From: Limnothrix sp. FACHB-406
Lineage (GTDB): Bacteria > Cyanobacteriota > Cyanobacteriia > CACIAM-69d
Direction of reading: 5' to 3'
DNA: 64,000 nucleotides
Assembly (NCBI RefSeq): GCF_014698235.1
Contig: NZ_JACJSP010000023.1
Coordinates: 1-64,000 of the forward strand
Shown here: positions 24,742 through 33,776 of the stretch, one piece after another
How positions within the stretch are numbered: position 1 is the first letter of the stretch
Layout of the letters: each line of letters starts with the position of its first letter
Notes under the pieces: generated by a model
Database searches by the model: none
What the model was told of the DNA's origin: nothing
What the model saw: the letters and a program-made list of their open reading frames with translations, nothing else
Position numbers and translations under genes: made by a program

Positions 24742-27264
24742 CTACATGTTGGGGGTATTAAACACCCCATCCCAATATTCCGGGGGCGGGCAATCCAGAT
24801 ACTGGGTTGCCCGTTCTATATGGAGTTTCACGGAATGATCATGGGGCCGCAGTTGTTGGGCGGCGGCAAAATGCACCATGGCTTTGTGGAAATGGAAGCG
24901 GTTAAAGGCTTCTTTGCCCAGTTCGTATTGCTCCAGGAAGGTTTCATCTTCAAAGGAGAGGGGACGGGCGCGATCGCCAATCAGTTCAAAGATGCGAATT
25001 GGTTTGGTGCGGCCTTTCACCCGTACCCGATCGAGTTCGCGCACCCAGAGCCGATCGGCACAGCGCTCGTAGGTGGCTTCGCTGAGGATGATGTCACAGC
25101 CATATTCTTTGGTCAGCCCTTCCAGGCGGGAGCTGACGTTTACGGCATCCCCGATCGCGGTGTAGTCCATGCGCCGTCGGGAACCGATGTTGCCCACAAT
25201 CACTTCGCCGGAGCTGATGCCGATGCCAACCCGAAGGGGCGGTCGATCGGTAGCCACCAAGGCTCGGTTAAACACTTTCAGGCGATCGCGCATATCCAAA
25301 GCCGTCAGCACCGCTAGCCAAGCGTGGTCCTCTTCGAGGGGCAACGGCGCACCAAAGACCGCCATCAGCGCATCGCCAATGAACTTATCGAGCGTTCCCT
25401 TGCGATCGAAAATGGCCTCCACCATGGTTTCAAAATATTGATTCAGCAGGGCCACCACCTCCGTGGCATCCAGAGCCTCAGCCAAGCTGGTGTAGCCCCG
25501 GATATCGCAAAACAGGATCGTCACATCCTTGCGCTCACCGGTCAGCATGTCTGCCCCCAGTTCCACGGCCCGTTCGGCCACTTCAGGGGTCATGTAGCGA
25601 GACATGGTGGCTTTGAGTCGTTGTTCGCGGCTGATGTCTTCTAACACCACCAAACCGCCCCGCACTTTGCCATCCAAATCCGTCAGGGGATTCACGGCTA
25701 GGTTGACGTTGCGATCGAACAGTTGCATATCATCGGGATTCAGATACTCCAGCGGGCGGGCCGGATCGTTCCACAGCCGCACTTGATTGTTGCCCTGGGG
25801 CACAACCCAGACGGTTCCCTCTTGGGGGCTGAAGTAGCGCCCGACCCGCAGGGCCTGCTCAGGAACCCGATGGCGTGCGCCAGTGCTGAGGCTGTCTTTC
25901 AAGCGTGTTTCCAAGGACTCGATCGGGATAATTTCCCACACGGGCCGTTTCAGGAGTTGCTGTTCCCAAATGGTCTGGATGCTGCGGCGGCCCGCCATCC
26001 CATCCCGCCGCACCGGACAGCCCAGCAGTTCCAAGGCGGCTTCGTTGATTGTCACCACTCGCCCTTGCAGGTCGGTGGAAATTACGCCATTGGACAGGCT
26101 GCGCAGGATGTCTTTTTGGTACTGCTGTTCCGTGAGTACGCTGTCAAAGAGACGGGCGTTTTCCAGGGCAATGCCGGCCTGGGTGTTGAAGGCCCGCATA
26201 AAGGCTTCATCGGAAGCGGTGAAGTTGCCCTGTTTGCGGTTGAGTAGTTGACTCACGCCAATCAGTTGCCCCGAGGGGTCAAAGATCGGCAAGCAGAGGG
26301 CATTGCGAGTGTTCAGGCCATGGGGGCGATCGAGCAGGGCATCAAAATCTTCATGGGAAGGGGCATGGCTCAGGTTCAGGGGCTGTCCCTTGCGCACCAC
26401 ATGGCCCACCAAACCTCGATCGCTCGACACCTCCAACGATCGCCCGTCTTCAAAGGTGGTGCGCAGCCGGCCCGTGTCCCGATCGAGCCGGTACAACGTG
26501 CCATATTCCGCCTGCATAAAGTCGCGGGCTTCCGCCATCACCGCCTGCAAAACCCGATCCAACTCCAGGCCCGTTTGGGCAAACAGGGTGGTGACCTTCA
26601 GCAGCGCCGCCACCCCGCGTTGGTTGCGAGCCGCCTGATAAAAAGACTGGCAACTTTCCAGAATGATCCCGATCGATTCCGCGAATTCCCGAAAGCGGGC
26701 CTCGTCTTCGCGGTCAAAGGCTGGCGCAGTGGTTTTGTTCAGCAGTTGCACCACGGCCACCACGGCCCCATCGGTGCTGCGAATGGGCATACAGAGCAAG
26801 GCCTCCGTGGGGCGATCGCCCAGACCATCAAAGGCCAGCTCAAACCCCGCCGCCTGCTGCACATTGGCCATGTTCACCACTTCACCCGTGGCAGCCGATC
26901 GGCCCGTAATGCCCACGTTCAGAGGAATCCGAATTTCATCGGACTCAGGCACTTGATCGCCATTGGGTCGGGCCCAGAGTTCCGCGCGATCGGGATCCAG
27001 CAGAAAAATGGTGGTGCGTTCCGCCTGCAAAATCAGCCCAATTTTGAGGGTCAAGGCATCGAGAATTTGCTCCAAGATGCTTTCGAGCGCCGCATTATTG
27101 ACCAAATCAAAGGCGCGCAAAAACTGCTGAAACTCCGCTGTGATGAAGTCCAGGAGGCAAACAAATTCCGCAACCGGAAGATCCTGAACCCGTTGGGTGA
27201 GCAAGCCCACCCGATCGGGTCGCGTTAACGATGCCAAAAAACTGCCAGTGCCAGCAAAAGTCAT
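24742..27264 (-). CDS. GAF-GAF-PAS class III adenylate cyclase
   Basis: An 840-residue soluble cyclase that probably makes cAMP, a messenger for motility and stress in cyanobacteria. Order: N-terminal region, GAF1 (about 50-200), GAF2 (about 215-380), PAS (about 395-555), cyclase domain (about 560-770), and a C-terminal tail of about 70 residues. The cyclase has both metal-binding aspartates (Asp587 in LFCDIRGYTS and the Asp of KFIGDALMAVFGAP), the adenine-selecting Lys in GTLDKFIGD, and DAVNVSSRLE. The layout is like CyaB-type enzymes of filamentous cyanobacteria. The ATG at 27264 is chosen; a TTG 51 bp upstream adds only unconserved residues. No TM helix was seen. Confidence 0.92.
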   Translation of the reverse strand: MTFAGTGSFLASLTRPDRVGLLTQRVQDLPVAEFVCLLDFITAEFQQFLRAFDLVNNAALESILEQILDALTLKIGLILQAERTTIFLLDPDRAELWARPNGDQVPESDEIRIPLNVGITGRSAATGEVVNMANVQQAAGFELAFDGLGDRPTEALLCMPIRSTDGAVVAVVQLLNKTTAPAFDREDEARFREFAESIGIILESCQSFYQAARNQRGVAALLKVTTLFAQTGLELDRVLQAVMAEARDFMQAEYGTLYRLDRDTGRLRTTFEDGRSLEVSSDRGLVGHVVRKGQPLNLSHAPSHEDFDALLDRPHGLNTRNALCLPIFDPSGQLIGVSQLLNRKQGNFTASDEAFMRAFNTQAGIALENARLFDSVLTEQQYQKDILRSLSNGVISTDLQGRVVTINEAALELLGCPVRRDGMAGRRSIQTIWEQQLLKRPVWEIIPIESLETRLKDSLSTGARHRVPEQALRVGRYFSPQEGTVWVVPQGNNQVRLWNDPARPLEYLNPDDMQLFDRNVNLAVNPLTDLDGKVRGGLVVLEDISREQRLKATMSRYMTPEVAERAVELGADMLTGERKDVTILFCDIRGYTSLAEALDATEVVALLNQYFETMVEAIFDRKGTLDKFIGDALMAVFGAPLPLEEDHAWLAVLTALDMRDRLKVFNRALVATDRPPLRVGIGISSGEVIVGNIGSRRRMDYTAIGDAVNVSSRLEGLTKEYGCDIILSEATYERCADRLWVRELDRVRVKGRTKPIRIFELIGDRARPLSFEDETFLEQYELGKEAFNRFHFHKAMVHFAAAQQLRPHDHSVKLHIERATQYLDCPPPEYWDGVFNTPNM

Positions 27265-27676
27265 GACGATGGCGCAACCCAAAGGAGCAGAGGCGCAAAC
27301 ACAAAACGGAACCAATCAAATCAAGAATTCAGCCTAACCGCAAAGGGCCAGCTCCCCACCCAACGCCCCTTTGCAACCCACTTTATTGTTAGACCGAGGA
27401 GGAATAATTCGCCACCGATGGGTTGAAATTGCCCCACCGCCGGTTTTCCGTCAGTCAAAGCAATTCAGTCAAAGCAATTTAGTTAATTTAGCTAATTCGG
27501 TGAATTCAGCCAATCAAGCGCAAGGGATCCAACCCTAGCGCAACCGTAACGGAGCTTTGATCGTGCTTGGGGGTATCCACCCAACCGGTCTTTTCCCATG
27601 GGAGAGATTGATTGGTTATACAAACATTTGCGATCGTACCCCGGAGAGTTCTCTCTAGTCCCTGAGGTTTCACCCT
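27265..27676. other. 412-bp gap upstream of adenylate cyclase
   Basis: No gene is supported. The gap contains the 14-bp tandem duplication at 27452-27479, an AT-rich TTTAGTTAATTTAGCTAATT stretch just after it, and the end-side sequence of the DUF1574 gene. The adenylate cyclase promoter should lie in the left part (minus strand). A structured stretch near 27640-27680 could end the DUF1574 transcript, but I cannot fold it confidently. Confidence 0.5.
27452..27479. repeat. 14-bp tandem duplication
   Basis: CAGTCAAAGCAATT occurs at 27452-27465 and 27466-27479, both perfect. Confidence 0.95.
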
Positions 27677-30600
27677 CTAGGGGCTTGGCCAAGGGATGGT
27701 TTTCTGCTGGGCGATCGCATCTGTTAGGGCCTGGGCCCCGTAGCGATTGAGGTGGCTTGGATCCGAAAATCGATCATACTTATTCACCCAAAGCCGCGAA
27801 AGATTGAGGTACAACAACGGCTGTGAGTTCATGAATTGGTGAAACTTTTGCTCATAGGCCGATCGGGGTGGATCTAAATAATCATCCGTCAAGGGCACAT
27901 TCACAAAAGCTACCTTTACTCCTCGCTGTTGGGCATATTGCAGAATTCCCGCCAGCGCATCAAACTGCTCGCCCCCCAAGGAAAAACTACGGTAATCGCT
28001 ATCAAAATCCCCCGGAACCCGTGGGTAGGTTTGATAGTACGTAGCAGGATCAAACTTGACAGACAGGGGTAAGAAGCCGTGTAAATCCACTACCCCATCA
28101 CGCCCTGCACCGGCCGTGGCTGCCACTTTCCCCAAGTGGGCCCGGGCCCCCTGCACCAAATCGGGCAGGGCAGGACTGAGACCCCGACGGAGGGTCTCGC
28201 GAGCACCCAATAACGCAAATAGATCCCACCCTTGCCACCGATCGCGCAGGGTGGCCTTGAGACTATCACGGCGGCTATGCACCTGGGATAGTCCCGTGGT
28301 GCGCTCCTGCAACCAAGCTTCCACATCTTCGGGGGTGGGGATGGTTTCGACGGTGGAGCCTAACCAAGATTGACGCAGCAGGGCCGGAGCTTCGCGGGTG
28401 CTTGTGAGGCTACCGGGGCGATCGGGCGGTTCCGGTGGTGGCGCTGTGGCCCCGCTCGGAGCACTGACCAGCGGGCTGACAGGGCGCGGAAATTTCCCCT
28501 GCTGAAGGGCCCGGTAAGCGGGTGAAGCGGCCATGGCTTGGTAGGTGGCATCGGCTCGCCCACTGTTAAAGGCGCGAGTGCCATCGGCCCAGAGAATGAG
28601 CTTGGGCAATTGCTCCGGCGGCAAAATTCCCTGCACGATCGCCTGCACCACCTTGGCCGTGGCCCCATTGATCCCAAAGTTAAAGATTTTGAGCTTGGGA
28701 TGGCCATGGCGAGCCAACTGATCGCGCAGGCGAGCGGGGTCGATGCCGCGCAGCGCCCGGGAACTGCCCACTACCAAGACATCGGGCACGCCTTCCCGCA
28801 GCACAAACTGCTGATAGAGCAGAAGTTGCCGATCGAACTGGGGGCTATTGAAACTGGGAAATTGGGGCGGTTCCGGGAGCACCTCCGCCGCTTCGGCCGG
28901 GCCGCTGGAGAGGTTCAGCAGGGCCGAGGCGGAACGGCGGGCTTGGGCGGCCGAAGACAGGGCCCATTCGGGCCGGGCTGCGATCCAATCCAATCCCACA
29001 ACGAGGCTGCACCCGATCGCCCCGGCGCTGAGGAGAGGGAGCCATGGGGCCGGTTCTGGGCGATCGGAATACCAAACCCGAGTGCGGGTGTTGGGATGGG
29101 CGGTGGCTGACTCGGCCGGTTCCGCGTCCGTGGTCCAAATGCCCGTGGCCGTGAGGGTCGATCGCGCTTCCAACCAAGCCCGTTCCCGAAACTGAGACCA
29201 AGACCAGCCCGATCGCCCCGCACCGGGCAACGACAGGGGCTGCAACGATCCTCGCTCAATGGGCTGATCCAGCTCTGGATCGAACGCTGGGGAATCCGCT
29301 GGGGAACGGGCCCGATCGGAACCTTGGGGGGAATGGGATTCGGTGGCGGAGGCTTCGGCCGCCCGGGCCACGGCTGCCTCCGCGCCCACAAAATCTGGAA
29401 CCGCATCATGGGAGCTGAGACGGCCAGAGCGGGCGGTGAAATCTTCGGCAAATTGCCATTGGGGCTGTTTGCTGCCGGCGGCCCGGCCATAGATCCGCAC
29501 CCCAGATAGGCCCGGCACTTGCAGATCATGGATCAGCTTGGCCACGGCGGTCGTTACGGCGGCCTGTTCGGGGCAACGGGGCCCATCCAACATCACATGC
29601 AGCAAATCGCCCCGCCGACAGAGCTGCACCCGCAGCCCGCCGGAAGCCATCCATTGATCCAAATGCGGATTAATCAACCGCTCCAGCAAGAACACCTGGG
29701 CTGCATGATCATCACTTTGGGCCAGGGTGAGGGTGGACTCGGCCAAGTCCGATCGGCTGGCCGCTGGCAAGTCCATCCATTCCACCCAATGGGGCGTGGC
29801 CTCCGGGCGATCGGGGCAGCCATAGAGCACCAAGGAATGGATGCCCTGCGGAGCGATCGCCCGCACCAGGGTGGAAACGGTGCTAATCACCTCCAGGGGC
29901 GTGGCCAGGGCCGATTCCTGAAGCTTCGCGAACACATGCAGCGTGGACTCTTCCAACACCGCCGACACGGATTGGGCCAAACGACTGCCCAAGGTGCGAT
30001 CGAGCAAGTGCGAGAGGGCCTGCACATCCCCCCAGCGGGCCCAATCAAACAACATTTGGCGAGGAGCCGTCAGGTTCACCCGCAAAATCCAATTCGGTTC
30101 CGGTTCCGCAACGGCCTGGCCCAACACATAGCCATCCCGGAAGCCGTCTAGGTTCAGTTCCCGCAAGGCCAGGGCCATGGCCGGCCCCTGGGCAACCCAA
30201 TCCACCGGTTCCGCCACTTGGCAAATGGCCCAAAGGCGATGGCCCGTAGCCCCGTTTGGCTCTCCCTGAATCACCCGGGGGCTGGGGGTAATTTTGACCG
30301 TCACCTTGGCTTGAATGCCCGATCGCTTCAGGGTTTCACCCACCTGCTGGGCGGCCCGCTGGGCCAAACCGGCCCAAGCGGCCTGGATGGGCGGCGCGTC
30401 GGGTGTTGAGGTCGCTGGCAACGGCAGGGCCGCAAATTCCTCCGAAGCATCCGCCGCCTGCATCACATCGGCAACCGTCGGCATTGGGGGTGCGGTGGGA
30501 GCGGTGGCCATCATGGAAGGCTCCAGCACCACGTAGCGCGTCCAGGCCGGCTTGGTTTGGCCCAGTTGCCGACCATAGAGCAACACCAGCCGGGGCAAGG

Positions 30601-30856
30601 TTTCCCAAGACAACTGATGCAGGGGCGATCGGGTCAAACCTTGGCGAAACCGGGCTTCCAAAACTGCCGCATCGGGACAGGTCAACCCTTCGCAAAGCAC
30701 GTGCAAATGGGTTCCCGCTAGGCGCACTTGCACTTGCAGGCCTGGCCAGTTCAAAACCCGCATCACCCAACTATCGAGGGCCTCCGGTGCAAGATTTAAC
30801 GGTGGCGAGTCCACGGGTCCCATTACATCTCCCATACTTGTCGCAAAGGCTAGCAT
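27677..30856 (-). CDS. Large DUF1574 membrane protein with SGNH-like domain and N-terminal repeat modules
   Basis: A 1059-residue protein. The C-terminal third is a DUF1574/SGNH-like domain: nucleophile-type VVGSSRALRGI (about 694), FNFGINGA, and DPSHLNRYG (about 1029), the Ser, Gly/Asn and Asp-His blocks of SGNH hydrolases and AlgX/AlgJ-type O-acetyltransferases. One TM helix (about 604-626) separates it from the N-terminal part. That part has about four diverged copies of an 80-90-residue alpha/beta module, seen around 30-110, 130-260, 265-380 and 395-500. Several copies end in a Y-G-(R/C)..P-x-W pattern such as LYGRQLGQTKPAW and IYGRAAGSKQPQW. A Pro/Ala/Ser linker follows. Cell-surface polysaccharide modification is plausible for the C-terminal domain; the repeat modules are of unknown role. 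An ATG 21 bp downstream is an alternative start. Confidence 0.82.
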   Translation of the reverse strand: MLAFATSMGDVMGPVDSPPLNLAPEALDSWVMRVLNWPGLQVQVRLAGTHLHVLCEGLTCPDAAVLEARFRQGLTRSPLHQLSWETLPRLVLLYGRQLGQTKPAWTRYVVLEPSMMATAPTAPPMPTVADVMQAADASEEFAALPLPATSTPDAPPIQAAWAGLAQRAAQQVGETLKRSGIQAKVTVKITPSPRVIQGEPNGATGHRLWAICQVAEPVDWVAQGPAMALALRELNLDGFRDGYVLGQAVAEPEPNWILRVNLTAPRQMLFDWARWGDVQALSHLLDRTLGSRLAQSVSAVLEESTLHVFAKLQESALATPLEVISTVSTLVRAIAPQGIHSLVLYGCPDRPEATPHWVEWMDLPAASRSDLAESTLTLAQSDDHAAQVFLLERLINPHLDQWMASGGLRVQLCRRGDLLHVMLDGPRCPEQAAVTTAVAKLIHDLQVPGLSGVRIYGRAAGSKQPQWQFAEDFTARSGRLSSHDAVPDFVGAEAAVARAAEASATESHSPQGSDRARSPADSPAFDPELDQPIERGSLQPLSLPGAGRSGWSWSQFRERAWLEARSTLTATGIWTTDAEPAESATAHPNTRTRVWYSDRPEPAPWLPLLSAGAIGCSLVVGLDWIAARPEWALSSAAQARRSASALLNLSSGPAEAAEVLPEPPQFPSFNSPQFDRQLLLYQQFVLREGVPDVLVVGSSRALRGIDPARLRDQLARHGHPKLKIFNFGINGATAKVVQAIVQGILPPEQLPKLILWADGTRAFNSGRADATYQAMAASPAYRALQQGKFPRPVSPLVSAPSGATAPPPEPPDRPGSLTSTREAPALLRQSWLGSTVETIPTPEDVEAWLQERTTGLSQVHSRRDSLKATLRDRWQGWDLFALLGARETLRRGLSPALPDLVQGARAHLGKVAATAGAGRDGVVDLHGFLPLSVKFDPATYYQTYPRVPGDFDSDYRSFSLGGEQFDALAGILQYAQQRGVKVAFVNVPLTDDYLDPPRSAYEQKFHQFMNSQPLLYLNLSRLWVNKYDRFSDPSHLNRYGAQALTDAIAQQKTIPWPSP

Positions 30857-31285
30857 ACGAGTGCCGTTTGCCCATAGCGAATCCGGAAGCCTTGAATTAA
30901 CAGAATATCCCCGAAACGGGCATCAACGGCTACGCTGTCTAGACTTACGCTGTCTAGACTATTGAAAAGCGAAATGCAGGGTTTTGTTGTCCAAGGTCGA
31001 TCGCCTGATTGATGACCGATGGCTCGCCTGAATCGTCTGATCGATCGCCGATTGGCCAGCCACGTGAATAGCCCAAATAACGCCTAGCTGCTCTGAATCC
31101 TCGGGAATGATCGTGATCATCTTGCGAGGCTCGATCGAGATTGGGCCGGCGTTGAAGGCGATTGTGCTGAAACCATCAAACCAGAACCGTTCAACCTCCC
31201 TTTGTCCGTTCCATCCAGACCCCAAAAAGCCGTCAGTTCGCAAAATAATGTGGTATCGATTGATTGTTGTTGTTAGACCGCGAGG
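30857..31285. other. 429-bp divergent gap, DUF1574 protein / zipN
   Basis: It must contain both promoters. It also holds a 15-bp tandem duplication at 30931-30960. A minus-strand frame at 30959-31243 (about 94 codons, TTG start only) looks weakly protein-like (FWFDGFSTIAFNAGP) but has no good start or known relative, so I do not call it. No RNA gene was seen. Confidence 0.5.
30931..30960. repeat. 15-bp tandem duplication with TCTAGA core
   Basis: TACGCTGTCTAGACT occurs at 30931-30945 and 30946-30960. Each copy contains the 8-bp palindrome GTCTAGAC. It lies about 75 bp upstream of the DUF1574 gene's start, so it could also be a pair of operator half-sites. Confidence 0.93.
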
Positions 31286-33661
31286 GTGGCAGTTGTGCTG
31301 ATCCCCCTAGACTATTACCGAATCTTGGGCTTGCCGATCCAGGCCACCACCCCGCAACTGCAACAGGCCTATCGCCAGCGGAGTGACCAACTGCCGCGCC
31401 CGGAATATTCCCAGGCCGCCATTACCCTGCGGCAGCAGTTGATCGATGAGGCCTATCGCCAACTGAGTCAGGCCGCCAGTCGGCAGGCTTATGATGAAAC
31501 CTTTTTGGCCGGTGGGGGTGGTTCGGCTCCGCCGCTGCTGGATGCTCAAGGCCGTCGCCGGGCGAAGCCGCCGGCCGATCGCGCGGAAACCCCCATGCTG
31601 GATCTGGATGAGCGCCAGTTTGTGGGGGCACTGCTGCTGCTTCAGGAGCTGGGGGAATATGAACTGGTGCTGGAGCTGGGCTATCCCCACCTGAGCAATC
31701 CGGGCACGATCGAGGCGGGCCGCTTTGGCGAACCGCAATTGGCCTTAGCAGACATTCTGCTGACCGTGGTGCTGGCCTACCTAGAACTGGGCCGCGAACA
31801 GTGGCACCAAGGCCAGGCGGAACCGGCCGCCACCTCCCTCAAGATTGCCCAAGAGTTGCTGTTGCACCATGGGTTGTTTGCCAGCTTGCGGGGCGAAATT
31901 CAGGCGGATTTGTACAAACTGCGGCCCTATCGCATTTTGGAGCTGTTGGCCCATCCGGACGAGAACAGCGTGCAACATCGCCAGGGCTTGCAGTTGTTGC
32001 GCAGCATGTTGAAAGAACGCGAAGGCATTGATGGTCAAGGGGATGACCGATCGGGCTTGGGCGTTGAGGACTTTCTGCGTTTTGTGCAACAACTGCGGGT
32101 GTATTTGACCACGGAAGAACAGCTCGCCCTGTTTGAAGCGGAGGCCAAGCGCCCCTCAGCGGTGGCCACCTTCCTGACGGCCTATGCGGCGATCGCCCGG
32201 GGATTTGGGCAACGACAGCCGGCCTTTGTGCGGCAAGCGAGCTTGCTGTTGCGTCGGTTGGGCAATCGTCAGGACGTGTTCTTGGAGCAGGCGGTTTGTG
32301 CATTGCTGTTGGGACGGCCCGAAGAAGCCACGCGCTACTTGAGCCAAAGCCAAGAACAGGAAGCGATCGCCCTGATTCGTCAGCAGTCGGCCGGTGCGCC
32401 GGATTTGTTGCCGGGCCTCTGTGCCTATACGGAACATTGGTTACGCCATGAGGTGTTTCCCCATTTCCGGGATTTGGTGCAGGGGAGTGTTTCCCTCAAG
32501 GAATACTTTGCGGATGCTTCGGTGCAAAGCTATCTGGAAGCCCTGCCGGAGGGGGAACCACCGGAGAATGAATGGACGGTGGTTCCCGATCGCGCTTCCG
32601 TGAAAGCGGCCACACCGATGACAGCAAACCGGGGATCGAACCGCACCTTGGCGGCCCTGGCCGAATTGGGCGATCGCCGGTCGATCGACATGCCCCAGTT
32701 TCCCTGGCAACGCCCTACCCCTGTGCCATCGGCCGCCAACCCGATCGAACCCACTGCCAGCACCATTCGACCGCTGCCCTTGCCGGAACAGTTGGGAACC
32801 CAAGCCACCCAGCATGATCCAACGGCCCAGGACTCCGGCGCGGTTGCCCGGGCCTTTGCGGACTTTGCGGCTCCGGGTTCCGCGCCGCCGCCCAACAACG
32901 TGATTCCCCTCAGCCGGGCCACGGGAGCCAACACAGGAACCAGCAACATGGGCAGCAGCGGGCGATCGAGCGTGGGAGCCGCGCCTCCGTTACCCCCTGC
33001 CGATCGCCCCAGTCGCAGTCGTCAGCGTTCCGATCGCCCTGCCCGGACTCGGGGGGGAGGCGGCGATCGACTCCCAATCGCGATCGGGGTTGGGATTATG
33101 GTGATTGGTCTTGGTTCGTTCCTCATTTGGCGCGTGTTCCAAGCTTTGGGCGAAACCTTCCAAGGGGGGCCCAACCTGGAGGGAGAACAACCGATCGTCC
33201 AGCTCGATCGGCCCGTGATTGAAATTCCGCCGCCGCCCGCAGTCCCCAACCCGGAAACCGCCCTCACGGCCCCTGGCCTCAACCCGGAAACCGCCCAACA
33301 ACTGGTGCAAACCTGGCTGAGCGCCAAAGCCGCCGCCATGGGCCGCGAACACCAGGGAGAACGCCTCACGGAAATTTTGGCAGATCCGATGTTGCGCACC
33401 TGGCGGGCCCGATCGCGCGATGCCCTCAACCAAAAACTGCACTGGGAATACGAACATCAGGTGAAGCTGGAGGATGTGAAAGCCACGCCAGACCAGCCTG
33501 ATCGCGGTCAAATTACCGCTGAGGTGCGGGAAGTGGCCAAACTGTTCAAAAATGGCAAGCCCGATCGCGCCGGTTCCTACAACGAAGTGCTGCGAGTGCG
33601 CTACGAAGCTCAACGCAAGGACGGGCGCTGGTATCTACGTGATGTTAAAGTGATCCGATGA
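31286..33661 (+). CDS. zipN: Cell-division protein ZipN/Ftn2 (ARC6 homologue)
   Basis: A 791-residue protein homologous to plant ARC6. In the family it anchors and organises the FtsZ ring at the inner membrane. A J-like domain starts the protein (PLDYYRILGLPIQATTPQLQQAY, residues 7-75; the HPD motif is absent, as usual in ZipN). Next come a helical repeat region (about 100-420), a disordered Pro/Ser/Arg linker, one TM helix (about 600-620, GVGIMVIGLGSFLIW) and a C-terminal ARC6-IMS domain (about 670-791, TAQQLVQTWLSAKAAAMG to WYLRDVKVIR). The start is GTG at 31286 or GTG at 31295; the latter would give VLIPLDYYRILG and is nearer to homologues. Confidence 0.93.
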   Translation: MAVVLIPLDYYRILGLPIQATTPQLQQAYRQRSDQLPRPEYSQAAITLRQQLIDEAYRQLSQAASRQAYDETFLAGGGGSAPPLLDAQGRRRAKPPADRAETPMLDLDERQFVGALLLLQELGEYELVLELGYPHLSNPGTIEAGRFGEPQLALADILLTVVLAYLELGREQWHQGQAEPAATSLKIAQELLLHHGLFASLRGEIQADLYKLRPYRILELLAHPDENSVQHRQGLQLLRSMLKEREGIDGQGDDRSGLGVEDFLRFVQQLRVYLTTEEQLALFEAEAKRPSAVATFLTAYAAIARGFGQRQPAFVRQASLLLRRLGNRQDVFLEQAVCALLLGRPEEATRYLSQSQEQEAIALIRQQSAGAPDLLPGLCAYTEHWLRHEVFPHFRDLVQGSVSLKEYFADASVQSYLEALPEGEPPENEWTVVPDRASVKAATPMTANRGSNRTLAALAELGDRRSIDMPQFPWQRPTPVPSAANPIEPTASTIRPLPLPEQLGTQATQHDPTAQDSGAVARAFADFAAPGSAPPPNNVIPLSRATGANTGTSNMGSSGRSSVGAAPPLPPADRPSRSRQRSDRPARTRGGGGDRLPIAIGVGIMVIGLGSFLIWRVFQALGETFQGGPNLEGEQPIVQLDRPVIEIPPPPAVPNPETALTAPGLNPETAQQLVQTWLSAKAAAMGREHQGERLTEILADPMLRTWRARSRDALNQKLHWEYEHQVKLEDVKATPDQPDRGQITAEVREVAKLFKNGKPDRAGSYNEVLRVRYEAQRKDGRWYLRDVKVIR

Positions 33662-33776
33662 TTGGGTTAACCCATGGTTAAACGCCAGCTTGCTGAGCGG
33701 GTCGATCGGCCTTGGGCCCTAAACCCAAATCACCGTCCCTGCACCGGGCTGGCCTACGGCGATCGCGCAGTCCCGT

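Noticed and set aside
26248-27228. Long plus-strand open frame opposite the adenylate cyclase
   Set aside because: It is antisense to a gene with clear GAF and cyclase domains; its product is rich in Gln, His and Arg, as usual for mirror frames in GC-rich DNA, with no recognisable motif.
29519-30151. Plus-strand frame of about 210 codons opposite the DUF1574 gene
   Set aside because: Antisense shadow of a coding region; no start context and no motif.
30959-31243. Minus-strand frame of 94 codons upstream of zipN
   Set aside because: Only a TTG start, no ribosome-binding site, and its end overlaps a tandem repeat; mild protein-like content is not enough.
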